A stretch of 64,000 nucleotides of DNA from Accumulibacter jenkinsii (GTDB taxonomy: Bacteria > Pseudomonadota > Gammaproteobacteria > Burkholderiales > Rhodocyclaceae), in contig JAZKUF010000001.1 of assembly GCA_036625225.1 (NCBI GenBank), forward strand, positions 620,001 through 684,000, given 5' to 3'. The notes under the pieces are model-generated. The model did no database searches, was not told the origin of the DNA, and saw only the letters and a list, made by a program, of their open reading frames with translations. The translations under genes were made by a program, and so were the position numbers. How positions within the stretch are numbered: position 1 is the stretch's first letter; each line of letters begins with the position of its first letter. Shown in pieces: positions 63,915 through 64,000 of this stretch.

Positions 63915-64000
63915 GAGTGGCGCGTGACTCTCCGGGAGTCAATGTCATGTCTTGGAGAGTGGCGCGTGACCCTCCGGGAGTCAATGTCATGTCTTTGAGA
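63915..64000 (+). repeat. 42-bp tandem repeat at the window edge
   Basis: Two copies (63915-63956 and 63957-63998) of a 42-bp unit starting GAGTGGCGCGTGAC, almost identical. Each holds the inverted repeat GACTC/GAGTC or its variant around CCGG and ends with CAATGTCATGTCTT. A third partial copy of CTCCGGGAGT lies at 63909. The array continues past the window. No spacer variation is seen, so it is not CRISPR; it could be an IS or transposon terminal array. Confidence 0.7.

Noticed and set aside
63909..64000. CRISPR array
   Set aside because: The 42-bp units are directly abutting with no unique spacers, and no cas gene is present.

Overview
The window is GC-rich chromosomal DNA of a Betaproteobacterium. 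The order mutM / TPR protein-lolB-ispE-tRNA-Gln-prs-rplY-pth-ychF, the PEP-CTERM proteins with sigma-54-type promoters, the polyhydroxyalkanoate (PHA) granule genes and the indolepyruvate:ferredoxin oxidoreductase together suggest the Rhodocyclales, possibly a Candidatus Accumulibacter-like polyphosphate/glycogen/PHA accumulator. That placement is inference. No rRNA or CRISPR array is visible; one tRNA is.

Layout. 1-8.5 kb is a storage-lipid neighbourhood: a cut PHA-granule protein, a WS/DGAT acyltransferase, a TetR regulator, a patatin-like lipase, a phasin and a two-domain alcohol-forming fatty acyl-CoA reductase. These are the enzymes needed to make wax esters, next to granule-coat and lipase genes. 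8.6-13.1 kb holds two paralogous PEP-CTERM genes, each behind a sigma-54-like promoter; an IS66-type element sits exactly in the sorting signal of the first. 13.3-16.4 kb is rpsO-pnp and dksA. 16.4-20.4 kb has a PqqD-HPr-kinase fusion preceded by a 61-residue twin-arginine-like peptide and a large secreted GEVED-type protein: a possible uncharacterised peptide-modification or secretion system. 21.2-27.6 kb encodes iorAB and folD-purE-purK-Sua5. 27.6-37.1 kb encodes tamA-tamB, fumC and a dynamin-like GTPase. 37.1-45.0 kb is the conserved mutM / lolB / ispE / tRNA-Gln / prs / rplY / pth / ychF block.

45.0-48.2 kb is a decayed defence-island remnant: an AbiEi-like antitoxin fragment, a DUF1998-type helicase that has lost its ATPase core through deletions and frameshifts, and a truncated HNH endonuclease. 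48.5-53.7 kb holds an unknown protein, three small stress genes (CsbD, DUF3309, ferritin-like) with shared 16-bp CRP/FNR-like palindromes, a HerA-like ATPase and YebC. 53.9-60.5 kb holds an asparagine-synthetase homologue without the glutaminase cysteine, a degenerate EAL protein, cysK and an ssuF-ssuC-ssuB sulfur-transport cluster in which SsuB carries its own Mop domain. 60.8-63.8 kb is a complete polar amino-acid ABC importer, followed by a 42-bp tandem repeat that runs off the edge.
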